From the NCBI GenBank assembly GCA_965226775.1, contig CBDDEI010000002.1, positions 682,001-746,000 of the forward strand: a DNA stretch of 64,000 nt, written 5' to 3'. The notes beneath the pieces were generated by a model. The model was not told the DNA's origin. It made no database searches and saw nothing but the letters and a program-made list of their open reading frames with translations. Below, in pieces: positions 44,717-53,208 of this stretch. How positions within the stretch are numbered: the stretch's first letter is position 1; each line of letters begins with the position of its first letter. Both the position numbers and the translations under genes were made by a program. This stretch comes from CBDDEI01 sp965226775 (GTDB lineage: Bacteria; Chloroflexota; Dehalococcoidia; SHYD01).

Positions 44717-44749
44717 AAAAAGCAGCCCCTCAATTTGAGGGGCTGCTTT
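44717..44749. terminator. Bidirectional intrinsic terminator
   Basis: AAAGCAGCCCCTCAA-TTTGAGGGGCTGCTTT, a perfect long stem with an A run before and T-rich sequence after. It separates the unknown protein gene from the convergent ferredoxin gene and can serve both. Confidence 0.9.
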
Positions 44750-44780
44750 GTTTCTCTAGGTTGTCTGTGAGGGGGCTGCT

Positions 44781-45122
44781 TTAGGAGTAGAGCGCAGCGT
44801 CGGCGTACTCGCTGTCCTTGTTCTGCTCCTTGGCAGCAGCAATCACTTCGCCATGCTGGGCGTTGAATGCGGCATCATCTATATTTCCAAAGTCCTTGTT
44901 GATCTGGATCCAGACGTCCTGCCCGTTTGGCAGAGACTCCTGCTCATTGTAAATGGCGTTGACCGGGCACTCTGGAACGCATGCACCGCAATCGATGCAC
45001 TCCTCAGGATTGATAAAATATTGCGGCTGCTCATCATTCGTGATGATGCAGTCGACTGGGCAAACGGTGACGCAAGAAGCGTCCTTTACTCCGGCACACG
45101 TGTCGGTGATTACAAAAGACAT
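44781..45122 (-). CDS. Ferredoxin, 7Fe/8Fe type
   Basis: 113 residues. The first cluster region is CAGVKDASCVTVCPVDCI and the second CIDCGACVPECPVNAI. The spacing of the first motif (CxxxxxxxCxxxCP) is that of FdxA-type [3Fe-4S][4Fe-4S] ferredoxins. The acidic tail (NIDDAAFNAQHG, DSEYADAALYS) is normal. It would carry electrons for oxidoreductases; no partner gene is next to it. Confidence 0.92.
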   Translation of the reverse strand: MSFVITDTCAGVKDASCVTVCPVDCIITNDEQPQYFINPEECIDCGACVPECPVNAIYNEQESLPNGQDVWIQINKDFGNIDDAAFNAQHGEVIAAAKEQNKDSEYADAALYS

Positions 45123-45279
45123 AACCGAACTGTTCTCCTCCCCGTTTGGTTTTTAGGCGCTACCTATATTTTGTCTATATTGTGAGGCCACTACTAAGAC
45201 CTCAGGTTAAGAGCCATGCAAGTTTAGCATAGTAATTACCGTTTGTGTAGTCCTTCACTATCCCCTCTTGGCATGTTTC

Positions 45280-45693
45280 CTAGCGGGTAATGCTGAGTTT
45301 TGCAGCCTCCACGCCGCTTGATGCGCACGTCTCGTCCTGCTCCCCGGAACCGCCGCCGCACCCAACTGCGCCTTCCAGCACGCCGTTGCGGTAGATGGGC
45401 ACTGCGCCCTGACCAGGTACCAAGTCATCGCCGGCTGTGGCTAGAATTGCCCGCATAGTGGGGCTCTCCGTTGCCTGAGCCAGCAGCGCGCTGGGCCGGC
45501 TGAAGATCGCCGACGCCTTTGCTTTGCCTTGTGCGCCCAGCAGGCTGGAGAGCGATGCTCCGTCCATGCGGTTGACTACCAGCGGCCCACCGCCTACGTC
45601 AACAACCGCAACACTAATGCGAGCGCCGTACTCTGCTGCCTTTGCTACGGCGGTAGACGCGATGGTATTCGCCTCGGCGAGTGTTATCGACAT
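45280..45693 (-). CDS. GlcG/HbpS family protein (DUF336)
   Basis: 137 residues from ATG 45693, with GAGGAGG upstream; the frame is open to 45852 but that part lacks support. Family pattern: MSITLAEANTIASTAVAKAA, ISVAVVDVGGGPLVVNRMDG, AQGKAKASAIFSRPSALLAQ and GAVPIYRNGVLEGAVGCGGG. The family has haem- or cobalamin-related binding members and many unknowns. No secretion signal is seen. Confidence 0.88.
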   Translation of the reverse strand: MSITLAEANTIASTAVAKAAEYGARISVAVVDVGGGPLVVNRMDGASLSSLLGAQGKAKASAIFSRPSALLAQATESPTMRAILATAGDDLVPGQGAVPIYRNGVLEGAVGCGGGSGEQDETCASSGVEAAKLSITR

Positions 45694-46550
45694 GGAAGTA
45701 CCTCCTCTGGGATACGTCTTGCTACGGTGTACAATGCTTCGTTCCTCGGTAGAGCCGCTCCAATGAACGCCGGTCCTGTTAGGGTGTCCTGCTGTGCCGA
45801 GGAAACGGCCCTGTGGCGGGTTAAGGTTACCCCCTAGCTGTGCAGCCGTCAATGCGTTCTATCTGGTGCATTCTGGTGCCCCTCATACGGCAGGTTCTGC
45901 GCCCAGCAACGCATCAAGATGCCGGCCGTTTTCCTCCAGGAGCGCCTTTAGGTGCTTCAATGCTTCGTCTCGTTTTTTGATTCACTCGGCTATTTTGGTG
46001 CTTATCCTTGTTCGTTGGTTCGCTCTTCATAGTAGGTGCGCTCGTATCTCATGACTCTTTTATTATAAGTCTTTTTGCGCGTCTCTGTTCTAGCAGCCCT
46101 CATAGACTCCATGAAGGATACTCGCGTAACGCAAGGAATCATCTCCTCGGAAGACCTTGACCTCAGCGCTTATTATCGGCTTGATGGATGCTCCGGATGA
46201 ACCGGCGGAACGCCTCCGTGATTCTGCAACGCGGGAGTTTACTTTGGAATATGGTCGCGGCTGCGCAGGTGATTTTTTGAATAGTCAGCAACGTGGTAAC
46301 ATAGCGGCGTCGTAGCCCTTTTTCATTTATGTAGTGCATAATGCTTTCAGCACCTAGAATAGCAACAGCCTCTTTCCCCAGTCTTTCTGGGTGAAGGAGC
46401 ACTGGCGGAAGATATTGCGCTACCTGGTGCTGAGCCCCCGAGATGATGGTGGGCTGCTACGGGCCTGTTAAGAGATCAAGCTCTTTGGTATACTAATGCA
46501 CGGCCCGCGGGCCGCTTTCTTTGTGCAAAAACTCTAGGAGAATTCGTTTT
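45694..46550. other. Gene-poor region with short coding remnants; purA promoter area
   Basis: About 850 bases, clearly richer in A and T than its surroundings. On the minus strand near 45885-45985 a frame without a start reads KKRDEALKHLKALLEENGRH and ends AEPAV. At 46163-46402 a 79-codon frame (MLLHPERLGKEAVAILGAES) is open but unrecognised. TTGGTATACTAAT at about 46485-46497 contains a TATACT -10-like hexamer 57 bases before purA. Intact genes are not supported. Confidence 0.4.
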
Positions 46551-47837
46551 ATGCCAGCTATTGTGGTTGTGGGGGGACATTGGGGCGACGAAGGCAAGGG
46601 TAAAGTCATCGACCTGCTCTCCGAGCAGGCGGCGATGGTTGTTCGCTATAACGGCGGCCACAACGCCGGTCATACCGTTCGGAATCCCCTCGGCGAGTTC
46701 GCCATGCACATCATACCCTGCGGCATCTTTCACGAGTCCGCCGTTTGCGTCATTGGCAACGGCGTTGCCTTTAGCCCGCAGGCGTTCCTGAAAGAGCTGG
46801 CTGTTGTGCACGACGTGGGTGTTTCCACAGAGGGCCGTCTCTTCGTGAGCGATCAAGCCCACCTCATCATGCCGTACCACCCGCTGCAAGACCACCTGGA
46901 CGAGATTGCGCGCGGTGAGAGTGCTATTGGCACCCTGCAGCTAGGCATTGGGCCGTTGTACACCGATAAAGCTGCCCGCATCGGCCTCCGCGTTGGCGAC
47001 CTTCTGAACCCCGCGGTGTTCCGGGAGCAGTTGAGCTTCGCGCTGGAGCGCAAGAACCAGCTCATCACCAAGGTATACGACCATGAACCCCTAGAGCTGG
47101 AGCCTATATATGAGGAGTACCTGGAATACGGGAGGCAGCTTGCTCCCTATATCCGTGAAACCGGCAGCCTGGTCCGCGCCGCTATCAATGAGGACAAGCT
47201 CGTGTTGCTGGAGGGCGCGCAAGGAACATTGCTCGACCTTGAGCACGGCACCTATCCTTATGTTACGAGTTCGCTCACCAGTGCCGGCGGCGCCGGTATA
47301 GGCTCCGGCATACCGCCTACCAAGATCACCAAAGCGTTGGGAGTGTTCAAGGCCTACACCACGCGCGTCGGCGGCGGCCCACTGCCCACAGAGCTGTACG
47401 GCCAAGAAGGCGATGATTTGCGTGAGCGTGGTCACGAATACGGCACCACATCGGGCCGCGGACGACGCTGCGGCTGGTTCGATGCGGTGGCGGGTCGCTA
47501 CAGCACCGAGGTCAACGACTTTACCAGCGTGGCGTTGGTGCGCTTAGACGTACTGGATATCTATCCCACTATCAAAATCTGCACCGGCTATGTGCTTGAC
47601 GGCCGCGTGATCAATGAGTTCCCCACCAAACTGGACTCCCTGGAGCGTTGCACCCCGGTCTACGAGGAGGTTCCTGGCTGGCTCACCCCCACCTCAGAGG
47701 CTCGCCAATTCACGGAACTGCCAGCTGAAGCACAGCACTACGTGCGCCGGCTGGAAGCCCTATTGAAGACCTCAGTGGATGTGATTGGGGTAGGCCCCGG
47801 GCGGGAGCAGAGCATCTGTCTTCGCCCAGTGATCTAG
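46551..47837 (+). CDS. purA: Adenylosuccinate synthetase
   Basis: 428 residues from ATG 46551, with TAGGAG upstream. GTP-loop and active site: IVVVGGHWGDEGKGKVIDLL and VVRYNGGHNAGHTV. Also the IMP loop region EGAQGTLLDLEHGTYPYVTS and the C-terminal IGVGPGREQSICLR. It joins IMP and aspartate in AMP synthesis. A CopD-like frame overlaps its last codons. Confidence 0.98.
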   Translation: MPAIVVVGGHWGDEGKGKVIDLLSEQAAMVVRYNGGHNAGHTVRNPLGEFAMHIIPCGIFHESAVCVIGNGVAFSPQAFLKELAVVHDVGVSTEGRLFVSDQAHLIMPYHPLQDHLDEIARGESAIGTLQLGIGPLYTDKAARIGLRVGDLLNPAVFREQLSFALERKNQLITKVYDHEPLELEPIYEEYLEYGRQLAPYIRETGSLVRAAINEDKLVLLEGAQGTLLDLEHGTYPYVTSSLTSAGGAGIGSGIPPTKITKALGVFKAYTTRVGGGPLPTELYGQEGDDLRERGHEYGTTSGRGRRCGWFDAVAGRYSTEVNDFTSVALVRLDVLDIYPTIKICTGYVLDGRVINEFPTKLDSLERCTPVYEEVPGWLTPTSEARQFTELPAEAQHYVRRLEALLKTSVDVIGVGPGREQSICLRPVI

Positions 47838-47911
47838 CCGTTCTCTCTGCCGCCCTAGCGCACTGGCTCCACCTTATCGGCGCGGCCGTCTGGCTAGGCT
47901 CCCAGGTCACC

Positions 47912-48322
47912 TTGGTCTACGTCACTCTCCCCGGCCTCCGGCCCCTTGGTGAGTCGCCTCTGCGTCAGATAGTGCTGGCCACGATGGTGCGGCGCTTCAA
48001 CCGCCTGGCTTGGGCCAGCCTCTTGCTAGCTATCCTTACCGGCCTGTGGCGCGCCGGCCCGTTGTTTGCTACACCTGCCGTGCTAACCACCACTCCCTTT
48101 GGGCAGGGTCTGTTGCTAAAGATGGCGTTGGTGGCTGCCCTCCTCGGCCTTACCGCAGTCCACTCCATGCTCATTGGCCCGCGGTTGCTGTCCCTTCTAG
48201 AGACCGACCCCGCTTCCGCGGGCGGTCTCTCGCGCTTGTCCCGGGTGGTCTCCGTGCTCACCTTCTTGTTGACCCTCGCGGTCTTTGGCGCTATGACACG
48301 CCTCAGCTTCGGCACCTTCTAG
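47912..48322 (+). CDS. CopD-like/DUF4149-type four-helix membrane protein
   Basis: 136 residues from TTG 47912, the first usual start. Hydrophobic segments: LAWASLLLAILTGLWRAGPL, GLLLKMALVAALLGLTAVHS and VVSVLTFLLTLAVFGAMTRL. The same frame continues upstream with AALAHWLHLIGAAVWLGSQV, which is the expected first helix of this family, but contains no ATG, GTG or TTG. A CTG at 47816, with GGGAG about 10 bases before it, would add 32 residues and overlap purA by 22 bases. A non-canonical start is therefore likely. Copper import is known for CopD; here it is unproven. Confidence 0.75.
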   Translation: MVYVTLPGLRPLGESPLRQIVLATMVRRFNRLAWASLLLAILTGLWRAGPLFATPAVLTTTPFGQGLLLKMALVAALLGLTAVHSMLIGPRLLSLLETDPASAGGLSRLSRVVSVLTFLLTLAVFGAMTRLSFGTF

Positions 48323-48981
48323 CGCCGCTCTATCCCAACGCCCTCAGGCAGCACAATCTGCCCCTCCGACTCGATGCCCAGCAGCACCGTCCTGCCCGCT
48401 CCGTGCAGTCGCGCGGCGTACGCCGCCAGCAGCGCGTCGGCCAGGTCGTGGTTGGGCTCGTAGGCTGTGCTGCTCAGCGATGGGAAGAGTTCGCCCAGCT
48501 TGCCCCACAGGAACGCGAGGCCTGCCGGCGTGGTCTTCTTGGGGAGCTTGCTTCCCCACAGGACCCGCTTGATGCCGTAGGGGTAGACCTCCAACGCCCG
48601 CACACCTTGCTCGGTCAGGGTGCGGCGCAGGCCGATGCCCCGGTAGACCATCGCTTTGATGATGGAGCGCCGGGTGGTCCAATAGCAGGGGATGCCGCGC
48701 TGGCGCAGCTCAACCTCACAGGCGCGGCGGCGGTCTTCCGTCGCCGCCGCACACTGGCCGCAGGCGCAGGGTTGCTCTAAGCAACGCCACCCTAGCGGGA
48801 GACCCAGCGGCGCGTCGATGGCGACTGCCCAGGGGTTGTGTCTCGCTACTAGCTCAAAAAGCTCCTGGTCGCTGCCAAGAAACCCTAAGCGCGGCGGCGC
48901 ATCGTCATCGCTCAGGAGCGCGTAGGCGGAGGGCCGGCTCGCCCGGCTAGTAAGATCGATACCTAGATAGTCGTGGCTCAC
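48319..48981 (-). CDS. DUF429 family protein (RNase H-like fold)
   Basis: 220 residues from GTG 48981. YLGIDLTSRASRPSAYALLS is followed by PWAVAIDAPLGLPLGWRCLE, a Cys-rich stretch (CLEQPCACGQCAA) and the late AYEPNHDLADALLAAYAARL. The Asp positions in GIDL, AIDAPLG and HDLADA fit an RNase H-like nuclease. The target is unknown. It starts inside the murJ stop (GTGA overlap) and its stop overlaps the convergent CopD-like gene by 4 bases. Confidence 0.88.
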   Translation of the reverse strand: MSHDYLGIDLTSRASRPSAYALLSDDDAPPRLGFLGSDQELFELVARHNPWAVAIDAPLGLPLGWRCLEQPCACGQCAAATEDRRRACEVELRQRGIPCYWTTRRSIIKAMVYRGIGLRRTLTEQGVRALEVYPYGIKRVLWGSKLPKKTTPAGLAFLWGKLGELFPSLSSTAYEPNHDLADALLAAYAARLHGAGRTVLLGIESEGQIVLPEGVGIERR

Positions 48982-50594
48982 GGCTCGTCAGTAGGACGCT
49001 TGCGTCGCAGCGCGCCCGCCAGCAGCCCCAGCTCGTCTCTGCCCACCAGGGCTAGCGCCCCTATGTAGGTCAGCGCGCCCGCGGCTACCGTCAGTCCTAG
49101 GAGGAGGGTCAGGCTGACCGCGCTTGTCTGGATGCTCACACCCAGCAGCGCGTTTAAGAGCGTCAACACTGCGCCCATGGCCGCGGACGCCAGCAGTGTG
49201 CGCCCCAACGCGGCCCACACGCCCTCTAGGTGCCCTACGGCCCGCAGCGTAAGGATGCCCATCAGCGCGGCGTGGGCGCCCCACTGCGCTGAGTTGGCAA
49301 TGGCCAGCGCGGGCATGCCCAAACGCTCCAGTAGCGCCAGGGCTACGACGAGATAGACGCCCACGCTCGCCACGCCTACCAGCACCGGTGTGAGGGTTTG
49401 GCGGCGCGCGTAATAGCCGTAGATGAGCATCTGGTCCAGCGCCGCAGCGGGGAGACCGGGCGCGTAGGCCAGGAAGGCCAGGGCGGTGCGCTGCGTTGCC
49501 ACCCCATCAAATGCGCCGCGCTGAAACAGCAAGCGCACTATCGGCGTGCGTAGCAACGCCAGGCCGACTGTAGCGGGGACGATGGTTACCAGCGTTAGCT
49601 TCAGCGCCAGGGCAAGCGCATCCTTGTAAGCCGCCAGCGAGATTGCGGGATCGGCCTGCTGAGCAGCAAGCGTGTCCGGCCCCGCGACGGGCGGTTCTGT
49701 GCCTCCGGGGCTGTAGCGGGACATGATAGGCAGCGTGGCTGCGCCCACACCTGCGGCTACCAAGCCCAGTGGGAATTGCACCAACGTGGTCGCAAAGCCC
49801 AGCGCGGCCAGGCCGCCCTCGCCGGTGCGAGAGGCCAGCGCAGTGTCGATGGCAATGCCAACCATCGAGACCACCAGCCCCAGCGCAACGGGCAGATAGA
49901 GGCGCAGCACCTCCTTCACCTGGGGATGCCCCAGGGATAGCCGCACCTGATACGCCAGTCCACGGAAGGCGGGCGCTTGAATGAGCGTCTGGGCCAGCAT
50001 GCCTGCTACCAGTCCCACCGCCAGGCTGGCAATGCCCAGAGTCTGGCTTAGGAACAATGCCCCGGTGAGCATGCCGCCGTTGTAGGCCAGGGCCGCCATT
50101 GCCGGCAGCGTAAAGCGCTCTGTGGCATAGAGCCGTGCAGTGAGCACGCTGGAGAGACACATGAAGACGAGCGCCGGCAGCAGCAGCCGCATGATGCCCG
50201 CCGCCTGTTCCCGCACGGGGCTGTCGTAGCCGGAGGCCAGCAGGTTCATCACCTGCGGCGCGAGGAGCCCCAGTAGGAGCGCCAGCGCCGCCGATACCAG
50301 CAGCTGCCCGTTGAACATGGTGCTGGCGACCACGCCCAGCTCCTCCTGCGACGCCTTGTCTTGCGCGTTGCTATAGCGCGAGAACACCGGCACCAGTGCG
50401 GCCGAGATCATCCCGCCCGCCAGCAGGTCGTAGAGCGTTAGGGGGACGCGGAACGCCACTCGGAACGCATCGGTGGCGGCGGTTGCGCCAAACAGGCCGG
50501 CGATGACCTGCTCCCGCGCCAGACCCAGGACGCGGCTGCCCACGTTGCCCAGGCCCACGATGAACGCGTTGCGGGCGACGCCCTCCTGGCTCAT
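48978..50594 (-). CDS. murJ: Lipid II flippase MurJ
   Basis: 538 residues with about fourteen membrane segments. The N-terminal NAFIVGLGNVGSRVLGLARE and TDAFRVAFRVPLTLYDLLAG contain the conserved Arg and Asp residues of the MVF central cavity. RLLFQRGAFDGVATQRTALA and YGYYARRQTLTPVLVGVASV are typical of later segments. It flips the peptidoglycan precursor lipid II across the membrane. It overlaps its neighbours by 4 bases on both sides (DUF429 and nucleotidyltransferase), so the three form a tight operon. Confidence 0.93.
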   Translation of the reverse strand: MSQEGVARNAFIVGLGNVGSRVLGLAREQVIAGLFGATAATDAFRVAFRVPLTLYDLLAGGMISAALVPVFSRYSNAQDKASQEELGVVASTMFNGQLLVSAALALLLGLLAPQVMNLLASGYDSPVREQAAGIMRLLLPALVFMCLSSVLTARLYATERFTLPAMAALAYNGGMLTGALFLSQTLGIASLAVGLVAGMLAQTLIQAPAFRGLAYQVRLSLGHPQVKEVLRLYLPVALGLVVSMVGIAIDTALASRTGEGGLAALGFATTLVQFPLGLVAAGVGAATLPIMSRYSPGGTEPPVAGPDTLAAQQADPAISLAAYKDALALALKLTLVTIVPATVGLALLRTPIVRLLFQRGAFDGVATQRTALAFLAYAPGLPAAALDQMLIYGYYARRQTLTPVLVGVASVGVYLVVALALLERLGMPALAIANSAQWGAHAALMGILTLRAVGHLEGVWAALGRTLLASAAMGAVLTLLNALLGVSIQTSAVSLTLLLGLTVAAGALTYIGALALVGRDELGLLAGALRRKRPTDEP

Positions 50595-51088
50595 GTGCTA
50601 TCGGTTGGGGGTGTGTTGAGTTGGATGATGCGGTCGATGATGGCGGTGGTAGAGCGTCCTTCCACCAGGGGCAGGATGACCACCTCGCCGCCGTGGGCGC
50701 GCACTGCCGCTGCCTCTGGTGGGGGCGATCCTTCGCCGTAGTCGCCGCCCTTAACGTACACCTGGGGCTGTAGCCCTTCCACCAGCGCGCCGGCCGTGTC
50801 CTCGGAGAAGAGCACCACGTAGTCCACGCAGCTCAGTCCGGCCAGCAGCTCTGCCCGTTCTTCTTCCGGCAGGATGGGCCGGCCGTCCCCCTTGCTGCGC
50901 TGGGCGGTAGCGTCCCGGTTCACGCCGACGACGAGGACGTCCCCCAGCGCGCGGGCCTGCTGGAGGTAACGCAGGTGGCCCACGTGCAGCAGATCGAAGT
51001 AGCCGTTGGTCAGCACAATGCGACGCCCCTCGGCCAGCAACGCACTGCGCAGGCCGGGCAGGTCGTCCATCCCGATGATCTGGCCCAT
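50591..51088 (-). CDS. RfaE2/HldE-like nucleotidyltransferase
   Basis: 165 residues. The cytidylyltransferase core reads GRRIVLTNGYFDLLHVGHLR (HxGH motif LLHVGH) with VLVVGVNRDATAQRSKGDGR and the late GRSTTAIIDRI (ISSTxxI-like motif). In known systems this domain activates heptose-1-phosphate (ADP-heptose) or a glycerol phosphate. The separate kinase half of HldE is not fused here. Overlap with murJ points to cell-envelope sugar synthesis. Confidence 0.9.
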   Translation of the reverse strand: MGQIIGMDDLPGLRSALLAEGRRIVLTNGYFDLLHVGHLRYLQQARALGDVLVVGVNRDATAQRSKGDGRPILPEEERAELLAGLSCVDYVVLFSEDTAGALVEGLQPQVYVKGGDYGEGSPPPEAAAVRAHGGEVVILPLVEGRSTTAIIDRIIQLNTPPTDST

Positions 51089-51089
51089 G

Positions 51090-51956
51090 CTAGCCCGTCA
51101 CGTTTCTGAATCCGTACAGCACTGCCAGCGCGATGGTGGCAACGCTCAGAAACTCCACTACGACCCGGGTGCTGAGCCGCTCGCTCAGATAGTTGTGGAC
51201 GAGGCCCGCTAGCAAGTAGAAGCCTACCAGCAGCGCCAGGCCGGAGTAGATCTTGCCTAGGGGCACGTAGTACAGCCCGAAAGACAGCTCCGTCATCACC
51301 ACCCCAACAACCAGTGCGTAGGCGATGTCCTGGTTCCGTCGAGCAGCATCCTCTCTAAACAGGATGACCGCTGTCAGTCCGCAGTAGCTGCCAATGAAGA
51401 GGCTTAGCGAATTGAGGCCGAGGTCGCTGGTCTGCAGCACCACCACGGTAAGGAACACCGAGAGATAGAGCAACAGAGTGGTGATTAGCCGGGCTAACGG
51501 GGCGTAGATGCCCGCGCCGTAAGCCAGGGTGTACTGGCAGCCTATGAGCGCCACTACTCCGAAACTGGTGACGCCCACGCCAATGATGGCTGGGATACCC
51601 CCTAGGAGCTGCTTGGTGAAAGCCATGCCCGCAAAGGCCAGGAGCACCGGCGGAATCCAGCTTATGGCGGCGGAAGCCCTGTGCTCGTAGGTGCGGTAGT
51701 TAGGATGGATCTGGAGCAAGAAATGAGTGCCGCCCGCAGTGATAACCAGGGCGAAGAACAGAACGATCCAAGCCAGCAGCCCGTCTAGGACGTACGCTAA
51801 TACGAGGCCTGAGACAACTAGAGCGCTGACCAGACCATACCAGAGATAAAGGGGCCCTGGTGGCACGTAGGGATTGTAGCTTATGCCTGAACAGCCTCGC
51901 AATACCCGTCGAACCACGTAGGGTGAGTTCGGAATGGGAGCTACTCCCCCGCTCAT
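51090..51956 (-). CDS. Multi-pass membrane protein of unknown function
   Basis: Up to 288 residues with eight or nine hydrophobic segments, for example LYLWYGLVSALVVSGLVLAY, LLAWIVLFFALVITAGGTHF and VVVEFLSVATIALAVLYGFR. It resembles uncharacterised DUF5656-type proteins, but I cannot be sure. The ATG at 51956 lies inside an R2 repeat, so the first residues (MSGGVAPIPNSP) may be repeat-derived; GTG 51866 is an alternative. It sits 1 base after the next gene's start region in the same strand order as murJ, so it likely heads that operon. Confidence 0.7.
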   Translation of the reverse strand: MSGGVAPIPNSPYVVRRVLRGCSGISYNPYVPPGPLYLWYGLVSALVVSGLVLAYVLDGLLAWIVLFFALVITAGGTHFLLQIHPNYRTYEHRASAAISWIPPVLLAFAGMAFTKQLLGGIPAIIGVGVTSFGVVALIGCQYTLAYGAGIYAPLARLITTLLLYLSVFLTVVVLQTSDLGLNSLSLFIGSYCGLTAVILFREDAARRNQDIAYALVVGVVMTELSFGLYYVPLGKIYSGLALLVGFYLLAGLVHNYLSERLSTRVVVEFLSVATIALAVLYGFRNVTG

Positions 51957-51979
51957 GGTGAGCTAGTCGAACCATGAGC
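51950..51979 (+). repeat. R2 dispersed hairpin repeat
   Basis: CCGCTCATGGTGAGCTAGTC then GAACCATGAGCC; one base shorter than other copies in the loop. It covers the possible start codon of the membrane protein gene at 51956. Confidence 0.85.
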
Positions 51980-52352
51980 CGTCCACCATCACCACGCGCC
52001 CCCACACCCCTCACCCTAGCCCTCTCCCAGAGGGAGAGGGGTCTCCATAAATCCCTTCCCCCTCGATGGGGGAAGGTTAGAATGGGGGTGAAGGAGCCGG
52101 CCCCCCGACAGTTGCCTTGGAGTGGTCAGGAGGAGGGGTAGGGGGCAACGCCCCACCGGCCCCTCGCCCCCGCTCCTGGTGCGCTCGTGGTGCGCTCCCC
52201 CCGCTCATGGTGAGCTAGTCGAATCCATGAGGTCGAACTACGTTGGGTGCGTTCGGAAAGGAAGCTACCTTCCGCTCAAAGAGGGTCTTTGGGCGTCTCA
52301 GCCTCGCGCTATGTTAGACTCAAGCTATCCTGTTTTTCTCGGCACCTGTCCT
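51957..52352. other. Repeat-rich intergenic region
   Basis: About 400 bases made largely of repeats: R2 copies at 51950-51979 and 52201-52231, an R1/MITE fragment at 52051-52096, and a palindromic CTCTCCCAGAGGGAGAG at about 52022. No gene is supported. The 52122-52352 extension of the HAD frame is repeat sequence, not coding. Confidence 0.75.
52201..52231 (+). repeat. R2 dispersed hairpin repeat
   Basis: Complete copy with both arms (CTCATGG and CCATGAG), preceded by a partial TGGTGCGCTC-type run. It lies 120 bases before the HAD hydrolase start. Confidence 0.88.
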
Positions 52353-53060
52353 ATGTCCATAAAGGTTGTGTTCTTTGATATGTTGGGCACTCTTGTCCAC
52401 TATGAGCCGGAGGCGGAAGACCTGCTCGTTGCCGCTGCGGAAGCCCGCGGCATCTCCATCACGCCGCGGGACGCGCATCGCGGCTTCATGGTTGCCGGCG
52501 AATGGTGGATGCGCCAGATGGGGGGACTGCCGCTAGCCGAGCGCCCGGCTGCGGAGCGTGACGCCCTCTACTCCGCCTTCGATGCTCGAGTGCTGAAGGC
52601 CGCCGGCGTTCTGGTGGAGGCTGCAACGGCGCGCGAGATAGTGGATACCCTCATGCAAACGAAGCACCGCCCAACCCTTGCTGTCTACCCGGAGGCCGCC
52701 CAGGCCCTCACCTCGCTGCAAGCCCAGGGCAAACAGTTGGGGATCATCTCAAACATCGGCAAGGAGCTTCCCGCTATTACGGAAGCGCTCGGCCTGAAGG
52801 ACTACTTTACCTGGATAGTCGGCCCTGCGGTCGCGCCGGCCAGCAAGCCCGACCCGCGCATCTTCCAATGGGCTGCGGAGTACGCAGGTGTGGCCTCTAG
52901 CGAAGCCGCCCACGTGGGTGATCAAGTAGAGAACGATGTTCAGGGCGCCCGTGACGCCGGGCTCCTCCCCATCCTGGTCGACCGCTACGCGCTCTTTGAC
53001 AGTGAAACGGCCGGCTTTATCTGCGTGGACGCTCTCCTCGCCGTCAGCGAGCACGTCTAA
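52353..53060 (+). CDS. HAD-superfamily hydrolase
   Basis: 235 residues from ATG 52353; the longer frame upstream is repeat DNA. Motif I is FFDMLGTLV, where the second Asp of the usual DxDGT is Leu. Motif II lies in QLGIISNIGK, motif III Lys in ASKPDPRIFQ and motif IV in HVGDQVENDVQGARDAG. The nucleophile Asp is present but the general acid is not, so phosphatase activity may be weak or different. A MITE-like element follows 7 bases after the stop. Confidence 0.88.
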   Translation: MSIKVVFFDMLGTLVHYEPEAEDLLVAAAEARGISITPRDAHRGFMVAGEWWMRQMGGLPLAERPAAERDALYSAFDARVLKAAGVLVEAATAREIVDTLMQTKHRPTLAVYPEAAQALTSLQAQGKQLGIISNIGKELPAITEALGLKDYFTWIVGPAVAPASKPDPRIFQWAAEYAGVASSEAAHVGDQVENDVQGARDAGLLPILVDRYALFDSETAGFICVDALLAVSEHV

Positions 53061-53067
53061 GCATTAG

Positions 53068-53208
53068 GGAACCTCTGCACAAGTCCCTTCCCCCTTGATG
53101 GGGGAAGGTTAGGATGGGGGTGAAGGAGCCGGGTCCCTGGCTGTTGGCTTGGGGAGACCCCCTGGCTGCCCGCGAGAGACGGAATGACGCAGGTTGTTCA
53201 GAAGTTCC
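53068..53208. mobile_element. 141-bp MITE-like element, copy 2
   Basis: Same length as the copy at 42170. Ends GGAACCTCTGCACAA and TTGTTCAGAAGTTCC; target duplication TTAG at 53064-53067 and 53209-53212. The right duplication is read on the minus strand as the TAA stop codon of the pentapeptide/channel gene, so the insertion kept a stop in place. The interior carries the R1 hairpin. Confidence 0.9.

Noticed and set aside
52122..52352. Extension of the HAD frame upstream
   Set aside because: It is made of R1 and R2 repeat DNA, and the HAD nucleophile motif needs to be near the N terminus.
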